This document shows positions 16,668 through 24,502 of a DNA stretch of 44,008 nucleotides, piece by piece (position 1 is the stretch's first letter; each line of letters begins with the position of its first letter). A model generated the notes under the pieces. The model saw only the letters and a program-made list of their open reading frames with translations. It was not told the DNA's origin and ran no database searches. This DNA comes from Bdellovibrionota bacterium. GTDB taxonomy: Bacteria; Bdellovibrionota; Bdellovibrionia; Bdellovibrionales; JAMPXM01. The position numbers and the translations under genes are program-made. The stretch is from positions 1 to 44,008 of the forward strand of contig CAUJGS010000070.1 of NCBI GenBank assembly GCA_963170185.1. The letters run 5' to 3'.

Positions 16668-17302
16668 GGGGTTTGATATTGTCGGTGCTATTGTGCGGGC
16701 TTCCGCGTTTCGCCATCGCCTCCGAAGAAGCTGCAATTGCGACGACGATTGCCGTTGAAATGGCGCCGGAAACAGCAATAGATACCGAAACAAAACTTCG
16801 AGTTCGGCCGTTTTTGGGCCTGGGTGGGGCCTTGTTATTTGAAAGCGCGAATGATCGTCGCTACCAGACGTCGGTGGCGCCACCACTGCTTGCGCTTGGA
16901 GCTCGGTTTGGCTCTGCGGCATTTTGGTCGGCCAAGCTTGAGTATGCGAGCGCGGAGACTCGCGACGGCAATGCGACCATCTCGCTCTATAAGAAGCGTG
17001 AATCCTGGTTGCTCTGGCTTAGCCGAGATCTCGGTGGGGCGCAGGGTTGGGTTCCTTATGTGGCTCTTGCGGCGGGAGCGAGTCGTCGTGATGTTGAAAC
17101 CCGAGTCGAGGACGAGATCGAGAAAGTTTCGGGCGGCTGGCTGGGTACAGCTGCAAGCGCGGCGGGAGTTCGGGCCAACTGGAGTCAGTCGGTGACAGCG
17201 AAGCTCGAGTTTCGCTATGAGCTTGGCGACGCACAGAGGTTCTCTGAAAAAACAAGCGACGCCCGGTTGGGCGTCGCTGCAATCATCGAAACGATGTTTT
17301 AG
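16664..17302 (+). CDS. Small outer-membrane beta-barrel protein, unknown role
   Basis: The product (212 aa) begins with the signal peptide MRGLILSVLLCGLPRFAIA. The mature part shows amphipathic strands typical of small OM barrels (VRPFLGLGGALLF, SAKLEYASAETRDG, WVPYVALAAGASRR, AKLEFRYELG) and ends in Phe (IIETMF). It probably forms an 8-strand barrel. It is coupled by a 4-base overlap to the lipoprotein gene upstream, which suggests the two work together at the outer membrane. Two inverted repeats mark its 3' end. Confidence 0.6.
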   Translation: MRGLILSVLLCGLPRFAIASEEAAIATTIAVEMAPETAIDTETKLRVRPFLGLGGALLFESANDRRYQTSVAPPLLALGARFGSAAFWSAKLEYASAETRDGNATISLYKKRESWLLWLSRDLGGAQGWVPYVALAAGASRRDVETRVEDEIEKVSGGWLGTAASAAGVRANWSQSVTAKLEFRYELGDAQRFSEKTSDARLGVAAIIETMF

Positions 17303-17315
17303 CCGAAATTTCGGC
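17256..17315. terminator. Two stem-loops at the end of the small barrel gene
   Basis: GCGACGCCC/GGGCGTCGC (9 bp perfect, loop GGTT) lies at 17256-17277 within the last codons. The 14-base palindrome GCCGAAATTTCGGC (17302-17315) directly follows the stop, between this gene and the convergent SPOR gene ending at 17323. Neither has a full U-tract. Confidence 0.4.
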
Positions 17316-17322
17316 GGCGTAT

Positions 17323-18255
17323 TTAACGAGCGATTTTCTGCACGATCGCCGATGGAAGATCGGCTTGCTTTAAAAGCTGTGCGCGAAACTTAGAAGCTTC
17401 GTTGAAAGATTTGAAGCTGCCGACGCTAACGCGGTACCACGTTTTACCATTGATCTTGGCTTCAACCGGAAATGCCGGGAATCCCTTTTTCACCATCGCT
17501 TCGACATGCTCTTTGGCTGCATCAGCCGTCGGGTAGGACGCGACCTGAACGGTGAACTCGACATCCGCCGAAGCACCTACAGTTTTTGGCAAGCTCGAAG
17601 GAACTCGTGATTCTGTTTTCACGTGCTCAGCAGCTGGGTTTGTCGGAGCTGCATTGTTCGCCACGCGTGTCGCCGCTTGATGCGCAGCCGAGAGATCCGG
17701 CTTTGCCGACGGCTGAGGCGCCGATGCGACGGCGCGAGTCGCCGAGGCTTCTGCGGCCGGTTTCGCAGCTGCTGCCGGTTTTGTCGCAGCCGCTGTTGCC
17801 GAGTGTGCAGATTGAGCCGCAGGTGCATGCGCCACAGCTGCATGAGCATCGGCCGTTGCGGGAGCAGCGTGTTCTGTTCCAGGCTGGTGGCCCGCGACTT
17901 GATGAGCTTTAGCTTCTGTAGGCTCAGCCGACGCTGTCTTGCGACTGGCTTCCATGGCTTTGTCTGTCGCCGCAGCGACTTCTTCGTCTGTTAGGACGTC
18001 GTCTTCTTCGCCTGCTTTGTAAGTCGCCATCGAATCCGAGGACTTTTGAACCTCGCGATCAAATTCGCCTTCCAAGGCTTGGCGTTGGTAATCGCTGTCC
18101 GAGAGTTTCTTTCCGAACCAAATTCCGGAAGAGAACGCAAAAAGCGAAACAAGTGTGATGGAAAGAATCTTGAGGACAAGGTCCCAGCTCGATCCGCCGT
18201 GTTCATTGTCGACTACGCGAGTGACGACATTCGTTCCGTGAAATTTCACCGCCAT
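17323..18255 (-). CDS. SPOR-domain cell-envelope protein
   Basis: The protein (310 aa) has a cytosolic N-terminus and one membrane helix at about 27-47 (ILSITLVSLFAFSSGIWFG). A long Ala/Thr/Pro/His-rich periplasmic linker follows (about 75-225, with repeats such as AHAAVAHAPAAQSAH). The C-terminal SPOR domain (about 230-308) has VEFTVQVASYPTADAAKEHV and TWYRVSVGSFKSFNEAS. SPOR domains bind glycan strands stripped of stem peptides at division septa, so a role in division or envelope remodelling (FtsN-like topology) is likely. I see no FtsN-specific essential motif, so it is not named. It is divergent from the inositol monophosphatase gene. Confidence 0.85.
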   Translation of the reverse strand: MAVKFHGTNVVTRVVDNEHGGSSWDLVLKILSITLVSLFAFSSGIWFGKKLSDSDYQRQALEGEFDREVQKSSDSMATYKAGEEDDVLTDEEVAAATDKAMEASRKTASAEPTEAKAHQVAGHQPGTEHAAPATADAHAAVAHAPAAQSAHSATAAATKPAAAAKPAAEASATRAVASAPQPSAKPDLSAAHQAATRVANNAAPTNPAAEHVKTESRVPSSLPKTVGASADVEFTVQVASYPTADAAKEHVEAMVKKGFPAFPVEAKINGKTWYRVSVGSFKSFNEASKFRAQLLKQADLPSAIVQKIAR

Positions 18256-18341
18256 CAGGATCTCCGTTTCCCTCTCGGTCTCGAGAGGCTGATCTCTATA
18301 TGTTAAGAAGTCTCTGAACCCGGGGTCAATGTGTCAAATCC

Positions 18342-18370
18342 TTGACAAAATCTTCGACTCTTACGCCTAT
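18342..18370 (+). promoter_or_regulatory. Possible sigma-70-type promoter of the inositol monophosphatase gene
   Basis: A perfect -35 hexamer TTGACA (18342-18347) is followed after 17 bases by GCCTAT, a poor -10. Transcription from it would start close to ATG 18377, giving a leaderless or near-leaderless mRNA. The weak -10 makes this tentative. Confidence 0.3.
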
Positions 18371-18376
18371 GGGCCT

Positions 18377-19258
18377 ATGACGAACGATACGAAGCAGTCC
18401 CGAAGTCTAGGTGAGTCAAATGGTGAAGCAGGCAAACGTGCGGGTTCACACGAGTTTGCGCCGCCCGACCTCACGGAAAAAGCGCTGAAGGCGGCGTTCG
18501 AAGGAGCGGATCGGGCCGGCGAGATCTTAAAAAAGTACTACGGTCGTCTCACGAGCGTAGACGAGAAATTTCAGGCAGGTCTGGTGAGCGAGGCCGATCG
18601 TGACTCAGAAGCGGCCATTAAGACCGTACTTTCGCGCGAGTTTCCGCAGCACCAGATTCTCGGCGAAGAGACTGGGCTTTCGGGCAGTTCCAATGCCGAT
18701 TCGGCGATCTGGATGATTGACCCTCTCGATGGGACAACCAACTACGTTCACAGGGTCCCATTTTTTTGCAGCAGTCTTGGGTTTGAATATCGCGGACAGC
18801 TGGAGGTGGCGGTCGTGGACGCTCCTGCAATGGGTTGGCGCTATCACGCCGTTCGTGGGCAAGGGGCCTTCCTGAACGGTCAACCTATCAAGATCTCCGG
18901 TCGCGAGCAGTTTCGCGAAGGTTTGTTTGCTACGGGTTTTTCCAGCGCCGACAACACTCTTGATGTACAGATGGAACTGGTCGCTCATGTGATTCATCAC
19001 GCCCGCGGCATTCGCCGCTTGGGAGCGGCCGCTTTGGATCTATGTATGGTGGCAGAGGGTGTGTTCGACGGTTTTTGGGAACGTGGGTTGCAACCATGGG
19101 ACACGGCTGCGGGCGTGTTGATCGCGCGAGAGGCGGGTGCGCTGGCGACGGATTTTAAAGGGCGTGAATTTGATCCGCGCATGCCGTCGGTGGTGTGTGC
19201 GACACCTCGGCACCACTCGGAACTCATGAAGATTCTAAAGCGCGTCGATCGCGTCTAG
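18377..19258 (+). CDS. suhB: Inositol-1-monophosphatase family protein
   Basis: Members are Mg2+-dependent sugar-phosphate phosphatases; E. coli SuhB also has an antitermination role. The metal-binding motifs are intact: ILGEETG (the GEE motif), WMIDPLDGTTNYVH (DPxDGT), and the C-terminal WERGLQPWDTAAG (WD motif). The body LVSEADRDSEAAI fits the family opening. Length from ATG 18377 is 293 aa, about 30 longer than E. coli SuhB because of a hydrophilic N-terminal extension. An upstream ATG at 18329 would add 16 residues, but overlaps the TTGACA element, and neither start has a good ribosome site. A small hairpin (CGGCTT/AAGCCG, 19284-19299) follows. Confidence 0.85.
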   Translation: MTNDTKQSRSLGESNGEAGKRAGSHEFAPPDLTEKALKAAFEGADRAGEILKKYYGRLTSVDEKFQAGLVSEADRDSEAAIKTVLSREFPQHQILGEETGLSGSSNADSAIWMIDPLDGTTNYVHRVPFFCSSLGFEYRGQLEVAVVDAPAMGWRYHAVRGQGAFLNGQPIKISGREQFREGLFATGFSSADNTLDVQMELVAHVIHHARGIRRLGAAALDLCMVAEGVFDGFWERGLQPWDTAAGVLIAREAGALATDFKGREFDPRMPSVVCATPRHHSELMKILKRVDRV

Positions 19259-19426
19259 CCAGACCTCGGTCAAGTCATCTGAACGGCTTTTGGAAGCCGA
19301 TTTCAACGTCGAGACGTCAAAATCTCTTCTGGATCAGAGACTAGGTGGAATCCTTTTCTCAATCTCAAATCGCAATAACCGAAAGCGCGCCGGTCTGGGT
19401 CCAGTCAAAAGGGTCCCTTCGTGTGG

Positions 19427-19442
19427 TGGCATCGACGTTGCT
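19427..19442 (+). promoter_or_regulatory. Candidate sigma-54 promoter of the flagellar operon
   Basis: TGGCA-TCGACG-TTGC-T matches the -24/-12 consensus TGGCACG-N4-TTGC, with exact spacing between the GG and GC elements. It lies about 97 bases before the fliL start, in the 280-base gap ahead of the operon. RpoN control of flagellar genes is common, but no rpoN or enhancer-binding protein is in the window, so regulation is inferred from the motif. Confidence 0.6.
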
Positions 19443-19538
19443 TATTACACCACTGAAGAATGTTGCCGAGCACGCCTGCGAGGCACGAGCAGAAGGCGAA
19501 GCCGAAGCGACAAATACTGACGGACGCAGGAGGCGGAA

Positions 19539-20078
19539 GTGGCAGAAGAGAATGCAGCAAAGGACGCGGCAGCTCAAGGAGCAGCGAGCGACAGTAAGGG
19601 TTCAAAGCCGATCCTTCTCTACGCGTTGGTCATTATCAATATGTTGGTCGTGGGCGGCGTTGGCGCCATGATCTACCTCGGCAAGAAAAAGGAAGCTCAA
19701 CACGCCACGATCGACAAAGTCGTCGAAGGTGAGGCGCAGGCTCAAGCCGAAGAAAAAGAAAAGGCCGATGAGTTCATTGGAAAGATGATTCCGATGGAAA
19801 CGTTCTACGTGAACCTGGCCGGCAACCGTGGGAACCGTCTTCTTAAAGTGAATATGGAGCTCGAGGTCGAGAGCGAGAAGGTTATCGAGGAAATCGAGAA
19901 GCGAAAGCCTCAGATTCGCGACATCATTATCATCATTCTTTCTTCCAAAACGTTTAAAGACTTGGAATCTCGAGAGGGCAAAGAAGGTTTGCGTGACGAG
20001 ATTAAGGACGCGGTCAACTCGTTCCTGACGAAGGGGCGAATCAAGCATGTGCACTTCACTGAATTCATTTACAACTGA
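19539..20078 (+). CDS. fliL: Flagellar basal-body-associated protein FliL
   Basis: FliL is an inner-membrane protein that surrounds the stator units and supports torque. The protein (179 aa) has a short cytosolic Ala/Lys-rich N-terminus, one membrane helix at about 26-47 (LLYALVIINMLVVGGVGAMIYLG), a charged linker, and the periplasmic FliL domain: FYVNLAGNRGNRLLKVNMELEVES, followed by RDIIIIILSSKTFKDLESREGKEGLRDEI. The start is GTG 19539 with AGGAGG five bases upstream. It is the first gene of the flagellar operon, with fliM beginning 9 bases after its stop. Confidence 0.93.
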   Translation: MAEENAAKDAAAQGAASDSKGSKPILLYALVIINMLVVGGVGAMIYLGKKKEAQHATIDKVVEGEAQAQAEEKEKADEFIGKMIPMETFYVNLAGNRGNRLLKVNMELEVESEKVIEEIEKRKPQIRDIIIIILSSKTFKDLESREGKEGLRDEIKDAVNSFLTKGRIKHVHFTEFIYN

Positions 20079-20087
20079 GGTTAACGC

Positions 20088-21107
20088 ATGAATCAGGTGT
20101 TATCACAGAGTGAAGTCGATGCGCTGCTCGCCGCCGTTAATGAAGGCGAGCTAGCCGAAAAGACCGGTGCGGAACCAGGCGCTGGCGGGGACGACCGTGT
20201 CGTCGTCGTGTACGATCTTACCAGCCAGGATCGTATTATCCGCGGTCGTCTGCCGCAGCTCGATGTCATCTACGAAAAGTTCATGCGCTCTTTCCGAGTT
20301 TCGCTTTCGGCGCAGCTTCGCAAGATCGCGACACTCAATCATGCTTCGACGGACTTTCTAAAGTTCGGCGAGTTCATCAATACGCTTCCGATGCCGACGT
20401 GTATGTCGGTCTTGCGTTTCAATGCGCTTCGCGGCTCGGCTCTGTTGGTGATCGAGACGAAGCTCGCTTATGCATTGGTCGACAGTTTTTTTGGTGGTGA
20501 CGATCGCCCTTACAACAAGGTCGAGGGCAAGGATTTTACGCCAATCGAACTCACGATCATTCAAAAGGTCGTTCAGCTAGCGATCGATGATCTCGAACAA
20601 GCCTGGGCGGCAATTGCGAAGATCGATTGCAGTTTCGTTCGGACCGAGGTCAATCCACAGTTTGTTGGTCTTGTGCCGCCGACAGACGTTGTGATCGCGT
20701 CGACATTCGACGTCGAGCTTGAAAACGCCAATGGTACGATCACGCTTGTGATTCCCTATGCGACGATCGAACCAATCAAGCAGAAGCTTCAGAGCGGCTT
20801 TCAGGTCGAGAGCGATCAGGCTGATAAGAAGATTTGGGCTGGTATCATCAAGAAGCAGCTGCAGACGACGGAAGTGGACGTGAAGGTGAACCTCGGAGAA
20901 ACCGAAATCACTCTGAACGAACTCATGAACCTTCGTCCAGGAGATGTAATTCCGCTGGATCAGGACTCCGGTGGGGAGTTTGATGTACTGGTGGAAGGTG
21001 TCGCGAAGTTTCGCGGCTTCTACGGAATCAATCATGGTTCAGTAGCCGTGCAGTTGACGAGTGGACCACATGGAGAGGGTAAAGGAGACAAAAATGGCGG
21101 ACGATAA
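20088..21107 (+). CDS. fliM: Flagellar motor switch protein FliM
   Basis: FliM is the middle C-ring protein that receives CheY-P and sets rotation direction. The 339-aa protein opens with LSQSEVDALLAAV, the EIDALL-type CheY-binding peptide. Next comes the CheC-like middle domain with LPMPTCMSVLRF and the SFFGGDDRPYNKVEGKDFTPIE stretch (GGXG-type region). The C-terminal SpoA/FliN-like domain (DVKVNLGETEITLNELMNLRPGDVIPLD) completes it. Length is as expected. The last 14 bases overlap fliN. Confidence 0.96.
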   Translation: MNQVLSQSEVDALLAAVNEGELAEKTGAEPGAGGDDRVVVVYDLTSQDRIIRGRLPQLDVIYEKFMRSFRVSLSAQLRKIATLNHASTDFLKFGEFINTLPMPTCMSVLRFNALRGSALLVIETKLAYALVDSFFGGDDRPYNKVEGKDFTPIELTIIQKVVQLAIDDLEQAWAAIAKIDCSFVRTEVNPQFVGLVPPTDVVIASTFDVELENANGTITLVIPYATIEPIKQKLQSGFQVESDQADKKIWAGIIKKQLQTTEVDVKVNLGETEITLNELMNLRPGDVIPLDQDSGGEFDVLVEGVAKFRGFYGINHGSVAVQLTSGPHGEGKGDKNGGR

Positions 21108-21441
21108 AAGCAATGTCGCGAATCTCGTAGAGGCGGAAGCGGCTGCTGGTGGAGCATCCGTCACAGAGCTTCGCAAGACGGATCGCAATCTCGATCTGAT
21201 CTTAGATATTCCCTTAAAGGTAACCGTCGAGCTCGGACGGACGCGTATGCTTGTGAGCGATCTCTTGAACCTCGGTCAAGGGAGCGTTATCGAACTCTCG
21301 AAGCTTGCGGGCGAGCCGATGGAAGTCCTTGTGAACGACAAGCTCGTGGCGCGCGGCGAAGCCGTTGTCGTCAACGAGAAGTTCGGTGTGCGTTTGACGG
21401 ATATCATTTCTCCGTCAGAGCGTGTTGAACAGCTGAAGTAG
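21094..21441 (+). CDS. fliN: Flagellar motor switch protein FliN
   Basis: FliN forms the lower C-ring and binds FliH of the export apparatus. The protein has 115 aa from ATG 21094, which sits behind a strong AAAGGAGA inside the fliM tail. The open frame begins earlier, at GTG 21061, but that part has no support. It has a short acidic N-terminus and then the SpoA domain: LILDIPLKVTVELGRTRMLVSDLLNLGQGSVIELSK, KLVARGEAVVVNEKFGVRLTDI. It overlaps fliM by 14 bases, which suggests coupled translation of the two ring subunits. Confidence 0.95.
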   Translation: MADDKSNVANLVEAEAAAGGASVTELRKTDRNLDLILDIPLKVTVELGRTRMLVSDLLNLGQGSVIELSKLAGEPMEVLVNDKLVARGEAVVVNEKFGVRLTDIISPSERVEQLK

Positions 21442-21480
21442 TTCGTCGATCGAAGACGGTGAGCCATGGAGGGCTTCGTC

Positions 21481-22581
21481 ATGAAATTTTCTAAAGCCTT
21501 TTCTTTTCTCATTTCCAGCACTTTTGCGGCGACTTCGTTTTTGGCGTCGAACGCGATGGCAGCCGACGTTTCGTTGAAACGTGAGGGGCAGGAGATTCAT
21601 ATCACCGCTCAGGCGCAAGAGGACTTCGCTGGGACTGAGGCTGTCGTGACAGCGCCAGACACCGGAACACTTGAGGTGCGTGTCGCAGGGGCGGACTTCA
21701 TGGTCGATGGCAAACGCCAGCTTTTTCGTTTCGAGGACGAAACAGTTCGCACCGTTTCGGTTTCGCGCGATGGTTCGGACGGCGTCATTCGCTTTAACAT
21801 AAAAGGTCTAAACGGATTAGCTGCGGCTGAACAGCTACAGGTAGTTCGTGGCGACGGAAGAGTTCGTGTCGTGCTTCCGTTGGAGCTGACGCCCGTAGCG
21901 ACCACAGCGACCGGGGCTCGTACTGTGGTGATCACGGAAACGTCGGGTTTGGCGACCAGCGCACCGACCCCGGCTGCGGTCGTAGCGGCTTTGCCCGAAG
22001 CCGCACCAGCGGCGGCACCAGTAGCGGCATCGTTACCAACAACTGGCGCAACTGATAAAGAAGCGTCGGTTAAGATCTCGGCACGCGACACACGACCGGA
22101 GTCCGAAATCCCGGTATTCGCGGCGAGCTCGAGTGAAAAGAAACAAGCCTCAAGCGGAATCGAACGTCTTGTCATCACGCTTTTTGTACTCTGCGTGGTG
22201 CTTGCGGCGGCGATTTTTGGTCTGAAAAAATGGTCGGTTCGGAAAAAAGCAAATGCCAACAGTCCGACTAAGATTCAAGTTCTTACCCAGCATTATCTGG
22301 GGCCGAAGAAGAGTCTCGCCATCATTCAAGTGGCCGGCGAAGCCGTTCTTATCGGGATCACGGATCACAACATATCGATGCTCAAGACTCTTGCGCTGAT
22401 CGACGACGAGGTGCCCGGAGTTGTTCCGAAAAATTTCGCGGACCAATTGGATCAAGAGGGGTTCGAGGGCGATAGCGAAGATGAAGTTTCGGAAAACTTC
22501 GCGATGAAGGGCCTTGGCGAGGTTCGAGATATCGTGAGCACACGTTTTTCATTTGGACGTGGCTCGGGAAAGTCGGTCTAA
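21481..22581 (+). CDS. fliO: FliO-type flagellar export protein with a large periplasmic domain
   Basis: Identified from position (between fliN and fliP) and from the C-terminal FliO domain: one membrane helix (VITLFVLCVVLAAAIFGLKKW, about 223-243), then IQVLTQHYLGPKKSLAIIQVAGEAVLIGITDHNISML. FliO helps assemble the FliP ring. The N-terminal part is unusual for FliO: a cleavable signal peptide (about 1-27) followed by roughly 110 residues of beta-type sequence (EGQEIHITAQ, LEVRVAGADFMV, GRVRVVLPLEL), reminiscent of AMIN-type domains, then an Ala/Pro/Thr linker. E. coli FliO is only about 120 aa; this is 366. ATG 21481 is chosen over 21466 because GGAGGG precedes it. fliP starts directly after its stop. 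Confidence 0.85.
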   Translation: MKFSKAFSFLISSTFAATSFLASNAMAADVSLKREGQEIHITAQAQEDFAGTEAVVTAPDTGTLEVRVAGADFMVDGKRQLFRFEDETVRTVSVSRDGSDGVIRFNIKGLNGLAAAEQLQVVRGDGRVRVVLPLELTPVATTATGARTVVITETSGLATSAPTPAAVVAALPEAAPAAAPVAASLPTTGATDKEASVKISARDTRPESEIPVFAASSSEKKQASSGIERLVITLFVLCVVLAAAIFGLKKWSVRKKANANSPTKIQVLTQHYLGPKKSLAIIQVAGEAVLIGITDHNISMLKTLALIDDEVPGVVPKNFADQLDQEGFEGDSEDEVSENFAMKGLGEVRDIVSTRFSFGRGSGKSV

Positions 22582-23340
22582 ATGAAGGTCTCTCAAGTCC
22601 TGAAAGTTCTGGCGCTGACCTCGATCGGGGTATTGGGTTTTTCGGAACTTGCGCAGGCGCAGGTGACGCTTCCATCGGTGAATCTTGGTTTTAAAACGAC
22701 CTCGAATCCCAACGAAGTCGTCAACACTGTGAAGATCATCCTTCTCATGACGGTGCTCACGTTGGCGCCGGCGATTCTGATCATGATGACGGGTTTTACT
22801 CGCTTCATCGTGGTGCTATCGTTTCTTCGCCAAGCTCTCGGGACACAGCAGATGCCGCCAAATCAACTTTTGGTGGGGCTTGCGATGTTTTTGACTTTCT
22901 TCGTGATGCGTCCCGCATTCGAAGAGGTGAACCAAAACGCGCTGCAGCCGTTCTTGAACAACAAAGTGAATCAAGAGCAAGCCATCGATGCGGCTCTTGT
23001 GCCGCTTCGTCGTTTCATGTTCAACCAAACGCGCGACTCTGACTTGGGGCTTTTTGTGAAGCTTGCCAAAATCGAAACGCCCAAAACACGTCAAGACGTA
23101 CCGACGACGGTTTTGATTCCGGCCTTCATCATTTCGGAGCTCAAGACGGCTTTTCAAATCGGCTTTATCATCTATCTGCCTTTTTTGGTGATCGATATGG
23201 TCATTGCGAGCGTCCTCATGGCAATGGGTATGATGATGCTCCCGCCGGTCGTGATTTCGCTTCCATTTAAAATCATGCTCTTTGTGCTCGTCGACGGTTG
23301 GACGCTTCTGATTGGTTCGATGGTCAAGAGCTTCGGTTGA
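22582..23340 (+). CDS. fliP: Flagellar export gate protein FliP
   Basis: FliP forms the pentameric core of the export gate in the inner membrane. The protein (252 aa) has a signal peptide ending LAQAQ, then the conserved family blocks LAPAILIMMTGFTRFIVVLSFLR, LRQALGTQQMPPNQLLVGLAMFLTFFVM, IPAFIISELKTAFQIGFIIYLPFLVIDMV and MGMMMLPPVVISLPFKIMLFVLVDGW. There are four membrane helices. The sequence is highly conserved and complete. Its ATG follows the fliO stop codon without a gap. Confidence 0.97.
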   Translation: MKVSQVLKVLALTSIGVLGFSELAQAQVTLPSVNLGFKTTSNPNEVVNTVKIILLMTVLTLAPAILIMMTGFTRFIVVLSFLRQALGTQQMPPNQLLVGLAMFLTFFVMRPAFEEVNQNALQPFLNNKVNQEQAIDAALVPLRRFMFNQTRDSDLGLFVKLAKIETPKTRQDVPTTVLIPAFIISELKTAFQIGFIIYLPFLVIDMVIASVLMAMGMMMLPPVVISLPFKIMLFVLVDGWTLLIGSMVKSFG

Positions 23341-23353
23341 GGGAGTTTAAAGC

Positions 23354-23626
23354 GTGACAGAAGAACTCGTGATGCGACTCGGTCAGGATGCTTTGAAAAC
23401 GACTGCGATGGTCGCAACCCCGATGCTTGGTGCGGCCCTCGTCGTGGGTTTGGTGATCAGCGTTTTTCAAGCGATCACGCAAATTAACGAAGCCACGCTG
23501 ACATTCGTTCCGAAGATGATCATCATCGCAATCGTATTGATGTTAGCAGGGCCATGGATGATCGACATACTTTCGACATACACGATAGGGCTTTTCGAAA
23601 ACATCGCGACGATCGTGCGCGAGTAG
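23354..23626 (+). CDS. fliQ: Flagellar export gate protein FliQ
   Basis: FliQ (90 aa) has two membrane helices. Family blocks are ALVVGLVISVFQAITQINEATLTFVPK and VLMLAGPWMIDILSTYT. It wraps around the FliP5R1 complex in the gate. The start codon is GTG at 23354, with GAGGGAG upstream, 13 bases after the fliP stop. Confidence 0.96.
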   Translation: MTEELVMRLGQDALKTTAMVATPMLGAALVVGLVISVFQAITQINEATLTFVPKMIIIAIVLMLAGPWMIDILSTYTIGLFENIATIVRE

Positions 23627-23647
23627 GGACGGAATCCGAGGTAGGTC

Positions 23648-24433
23648 GTGGCGCCATTTCAACTGAATGAAGCTGAGATTCTTGTATTCGGTCTAGCACT
23701 GATTCGTATTTCAGCTTTTTTCGTTTCGTGGCCGGTGTTCTCGCAATTCAGTGTTCCCAATCCGATAAAAGTCTTGATCGCTTTGACCGTGACGTTCTGT
23801 GTGTTCTCCGTGATTCCTCGAGATGGAATTCAAGGAGCGAACTTTGAAACCGGATTGGTGTGGCTCGCTCTGAAAGAGGTCCTTGTTGGACTTCTAATGG
23901 GGTTCACATGTCGATTGATTTTTTATGCGGTCGAAGTCGGTGGTCATATGATTGCGACTTCGATGGGTCTTACCAGCGCCACGGTTTTTAACCCGGCAAG
24001 TGGCACGAACTCGACCGTTGTGGAGAAGTTCTATATCGTTCTTTTGACGCTTCTCCTGCTTGGATTGAATGTACACCACAGTTTTCTCTCGGCGATGGTC
24101 GAGAGTTTCACCGCAATTCCCATATCGCCTGCGGGCATTGATCTTGCTGCCTTATCAGAACAGAAGGGCGGGAGTGAGATGTTTCAGCAGGTAACGGTAG
24201 CAGGATTGAAGATGGCGGCCCCTGTAATGGTCGTAATTTTCTTCCTCAACGTCGCAATGGGGATCGTCGGTCGAGCTGTGCCTCAGATCAACGTCCTCGT
24301 GACGTCGCTACCAGTCAATATCCTGGCTGGACTTCTAGTGATGATCGTCACGCTTCCGGCACTGATCCTTGAACTCGACAAAGGAATGGTCGAGTTCGCG
24401 GATCTCGTCTTTCGCTTGCTGAAAACGAAGTAA
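23648..24433 (+). CDS. fliR: Flagellar export gate protein FliR
   Basis: FliR (261 aa) is the single-copy subunit capping the FliP ring. It has about six hydrophobic segments, the first being ALIRISAFFVSWPVFS. The family blocks VGLLMGFTCRLIFYAVEVGGHMIATSMG and VAMGIVGRAVPQINVLVTSLPVNILAGL are present. The start is GTG 23648 behind GAGGTAGG. It lies 21 bases after fliQ and about 70 bases before flhB. Confidence 0.96.
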   Translation: MAPFQLNEAEILVFGLALIRISAFFVSWPVFSQFSVPNPIKVLIALTVTFCVFSVIPRDGIQGANFETGLVWLALKEVLVGLLMGFTCRLIFYAVEVGGHMIATSMGLTSATVFNPASGTNSTVVEKFYIVLLTLLLLGLNVHHSFLSAMVESFTAIPISPAGIDLAALSEQKGGSEMFQQVTVAGLKMAAPVMVVIFFLNVAMGIVGRAVPQINVLVTSLPVNILAGLLVMIVTLPALILELDKGMVEFADLVFRLLKTK

Positions 24434-24502
24434 AAGACAGACGCGCTAGTGAATGTGGCCGCTTATGGATGAGTGGCTTGATCGACCAGGGACGGATCGT
24501 AG

